NCBI RefSeq assembly: GCF_014193845.1
Contig: NZ_JACHZX010000006.1
Coordinates: 62,001-126,000 of the forward strand
DNA length: 64,000 nucleotides
Direction: 5' to 3'
Source: Sphingomonas sp. BK345
GTDB lineage: Bacteria; Pseudomonadota; Alphaproteobacteria; Sphingomonadales; Sphingomonadaceae
Under the pieces are notes generated by a model. It was not told the DNA's origin and made no database searches. It saw only the letters and a list, made by a program, of their open reading frames with translations. Below, one piece after another: positions 62,111-64,000 of this stretch. How positions within the stretch are numbered: position 1 is the first letter of the stretch; each line of letters starts with the position of its first letter. The translations under genes were made by a program, and so were the position numbers.

Positions 62111-64000
62111 GTGACCCTGCCCTCGCCCCCCCTGCCGCACCAGGACAGCCGTGCGACCGCCAGCGACGACGAGGGCACGCTGATCTGCTTCAGCCACCTG
62201 CGTTGGGATTTCGTCTTCCAGCGACCGCAGCATCTGATGAGTCGCTTCGCGCGCGCACGGCAGGTGCTGTTCTGGGAGGAGCCCATCGTGACCGCGGCGG
62301 ACGCCGCGCCGCGCGTGGAGCAGCGCCGCTGCGCCAATACCGGGGTGACGGTGTGCACCCCGCACCTTCCCGCCGGTCTCGCCGGCGACGCGGTATGCGC
62401 GACGCTGCGCGACCTGCTCGACGCGATGATGGCGGCACCGCGCGGCCCGGTGGTGCGCTGGTATTACACGCCGATGATGCTGCCCTTCTCCGAGCATCTC
62501 GCCGCCGATTGCATCGTCTACGACTGTATGGACGAGCTGTCGCAGTTCAAGAACGCGCCGCATGACCTGTTGCCGCTCGAGCAGCGGCTGCTCGACCAGG
62601 CCGATCTGGTCTTCACCGGCGGCCACAGCCTCTATGAGGCGAAACGCGAACGTCACGACGCGGTGCACGCCTTCCCGTCGAGCGTCGACGTCGCGCATTT
62701 CGCCGCCGCGCGCGCGCCCGGCGCGACCCCCGCGGACCAGAGCGACCTGCCCGCGCCGCGGCTCGGCTTTTACGGCGTGATCGACGAGCGGATGGATCTC
62801 GGACTCCTCGCCGCGCTCGCTGACGCGCGCCCCGACTATCAGATCGTGATCCTTGGCCCGGTGGTGAAGATCTCACCCGACGACCTACCGCGGCGCGCCA
62901 ACCTCCATTATCCCGATGGGCGCGGCTACGCCGAACTGCCCGCCTATCTGCGCGGCTGGGACGTGGCGCTGATGCCCTTCGCGATCAACGAGGCCACGCG
63001 CTTCATCAGCCCGACCAAGACGCCCGAATATCTCGCCGCCGGCCGCCCGGTGGTGTCGACCCCGGTGACCGACGTGGTGCGCAGCTACGGCGACGTGCCG
63101 GGCGTGTTCGTCGCGGCCGAGGCGCCCCAGTTCGCCGCGGCGTGCGACGCCGCGCTCGCGCTGGCGCGCGCGCCCGAGCGCTGGCTGCCGCAAGTTGACG
63201 CGCTGCTCGCACGCGGGTCGTGGGACCAGGTCCAGAGCGAGATGGCCGCGCTGATCGACGCCGCGATCGCGCGCGGCAGCCACGTCCAGCCGATCGTCTC
63301 TCCGGTGGCCTGGCCGGTGACGACGCGCGAGCGCTACGACGTGATGGTGGTCGGCGCCGGCTTCGCGGGCGCGGTGATGGCCGAGCGGCTCGCCGCCGGC
63401 TCGGGCAAGCGCGTGCTGGTGGTCGATCGCCGCCCGCATGTCGCCGGCAACGCCTATGATCATCTCGACGCGGGTGGCGTGCTGATCCATCAATATGGCC
63501 CGCACATCTTCCACACCAACTCAAGCGAGATCGTCGACTATCTGTCGCGCTTCACCGACTGGCGCGCGTATGAGCACCGCGTCCTCGCCGACGTGCGCGG
63601 CACGCTGGTGCCGATGCCGATCAATCGCACCACCCTCAACGCGCTCTACGGCCTGGCGCTGGAGACCGAAGCGGAGGCCGCCGCCTTCCTGGCCAACCGC
63701 GCCGAGCCGGTCGACGTGGTGCGCACCTCGGCCGACGTGGTAATCTCCGCCGTCGGGCGCGATCTCTACGAGACCTTCTTCCAGGGCTATACGCGCAAGC
63801 AATGGGGGCTCGACCCGTCCGAGCTCGACAAATCGGTCACCGCGCGCGTGCCGACCCGGACGAACACCGACGACCGCTACTTCACCGACAGCTTCCAGGC
63901 GATGCCGCGCGACGGCTACACGCGCATGTTCGAGCGGATGCTGGACCATCCCAACATCGACGTGCTGCTCGGCGTGGACTACCATGAGGCGCGCGACGCC
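62111..64000 (+). CDS. glycosyltransferase-UDP-galactopyranose mutase fusion (cut by window edge)
   Basis: 630 residues visible. Residues ~20-400 are a GT-B glycosyltransferase: CFSHLRWDFVFQRPQHLMSR, DCIVYDCMDELSQF, LGFYGVIDERMD and TKTPEYLAAGRPVVSTPV. From residue 409 the chain continues as UDP-galactopyranose mutase: FAD loop VMVVGAGFAGAVMAERLA, PHVAGNAYDHLD, HQYGPHIFHTN, VPMPINRTTLNALYG and YTRKQWGLDPSELD. Roughly the last 150 residues of the mutase lie beyond the edge. A mutase makes UDP-galactofuranose, so the fusion suggests galactofuranose transfer to a surface glycan. GTG at 62111 has GGGAG upstream. Partner of the divergent GH1 gene. Confidence 0.9.
   Translation, partial: MTLPSPPLPHQDSRATASDDEGTLICFSHLRWDFVFQRPQHLMSRFARARQVLFWEEPIVTAADAAPRVEQRRCANTGVTVCTPHLPAGLAGDAVCATLRDLLDAMMAAPRGPVVRWYYTPMMLPFSEHLAADCIVYDCMDELSQFKNAPHDLLPLEQRLLDQADLVFTGGHSLYEAKRERHDAVHAFPSSVDVAHFAAARAPGATPADQSDLPAPRLGFYGVIDERMDLGLLAALADARPDYQIVILGPVVKISPDDLPRRANLHYPDGRGYAELPAYLRGWDVALMPFAINEATRFISPTKTPEYLAAGRPVVSTPVTDVVRSYGDVPGVFVAAEAPQFAAACDAALALARAPERWLPQVDALLARGSWDQVQSEMAALIDAAIARGSHVQPIVSPVAWPVTTRERYDVMVVGAGFAGAVMAERLAAGSGKRVLVVDRRPHVAGNAYDHLDAGGVLIHQYGPHIFHTNSSEIVDYLSRFTDWRAYEHRVLADVRGTLVPMPINRTTLNALYGLALETEAEAAAFLANRAEPVDVVRTSADVVISAVGRDLYETFFQGYTRKQWGLDPSELDKSVTARVPTRTNTDDRYFTDSFQAMPRDGYTRMFERMLDHPNIDVLLGVDYHEARDA

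Overview
The window is a GC-rich chromosomal segment from an alphaproteobacterium, most likely of the family Sphingomonadaceae (Sphingomonas-like). This rests on gene content and style: a large TonB-dependent receptor, a protein with a PEPxxWA-CTERM tail, a Coq7-type ubiquinone hydroxylase, Bpt leucyltransferase, the cysteine-free form of ribosomal protein bL36, many GTG/TTG starts and 4-nt stop/start overlaps, and several families of ~80-150 nt inverted-repeat elements in the gaps. The species assignment is inference. I see no rRNA, tRNA, CRISPR array, prophage or insertion sequence. Nearly all of it is core chromosome.

Layout. 1-7 kb: truncated TonB receptor (leftward), small lipoprotein, secreted amidohydrolase, DUF4163/DUF3298 protein, threonine dehydratase and Bpt. 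7.2-12.7 kb: a leftward five-gene caa3-type cytochrome oxidase operon (subunit II-cytochrome c fusion, subunit I-III fusion, small membrane protein, CtaG-like assembly factor, triheme cytochrome c), with every junction an ATGA overlap. 13-18 kb: GH13 glucosidase, GT4 glycosyltransferase, a glutaredoxin-MauE fusion, and a PEP-CTERM DUF4394 protein. 18-21 kb: leftward ctpA-dsbB-coq7-hypothetical operon. 21-31 kb: VanY-type peptidase, RluA-type pseudouridine synthase, ArfB, free-Met-R-sulfoxide reductase, M28 peptidase, acyl-CoA synthetase, M16 peptidase. 31-35.6 kb: Asp/Asn hydroxylase, NifU-like protein, RutE-like reductase, tsaB-rimI, fur, PlsC-type acyltransferase.

35.6-42.4 kb: the widely conserved miaB-phoH-ybeY-corC block. 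Here it is split by a RidA/TetR/unknown-regulator cassette between miaB and phoH and by a VapBC toxin-antitoxin pair between phoH and ybeY; lnt does not follow corC. 42.7-53.5 kb: DUF1176, ruvC, yebC, a HerA/FtsK-like ATPase, NTF2-like protein, bL36-HAD-EamA, a DUF4136 lipoprotein coupled to an M14 carboxypeptidase, pyruvate kinase, DUF1244. 53.6-57.3 kb: rpsD with a clear terminator, a stress-type flavin-binding protein, and the glnB-glnA operon with a sigma-54-like promoter and an upstream NtrC-like site. 57.3-64 kb: CAP-domain lipoprotein, a receiver-like protein that has lost its phospho-acceptor, isochorismatase-family hydrolase, VOC protein, and a divergent pair: a GH1-like hydrolase with a decayed RmlD-like tail, opposite a glycosyltransferase fused to UDP-galactopyranose mutase that runs off the right edge.

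The most interesting points are the divergent GH1-RmlD / GT-Glf pair with EcfG-like (general stress response) promoter matches on both sides, the three phased operators between the ridA-like and tetR genes, the cassettes inserted into the miaB-corC block, and a hybrid intergenic repeat built from arms of two different repeat families.
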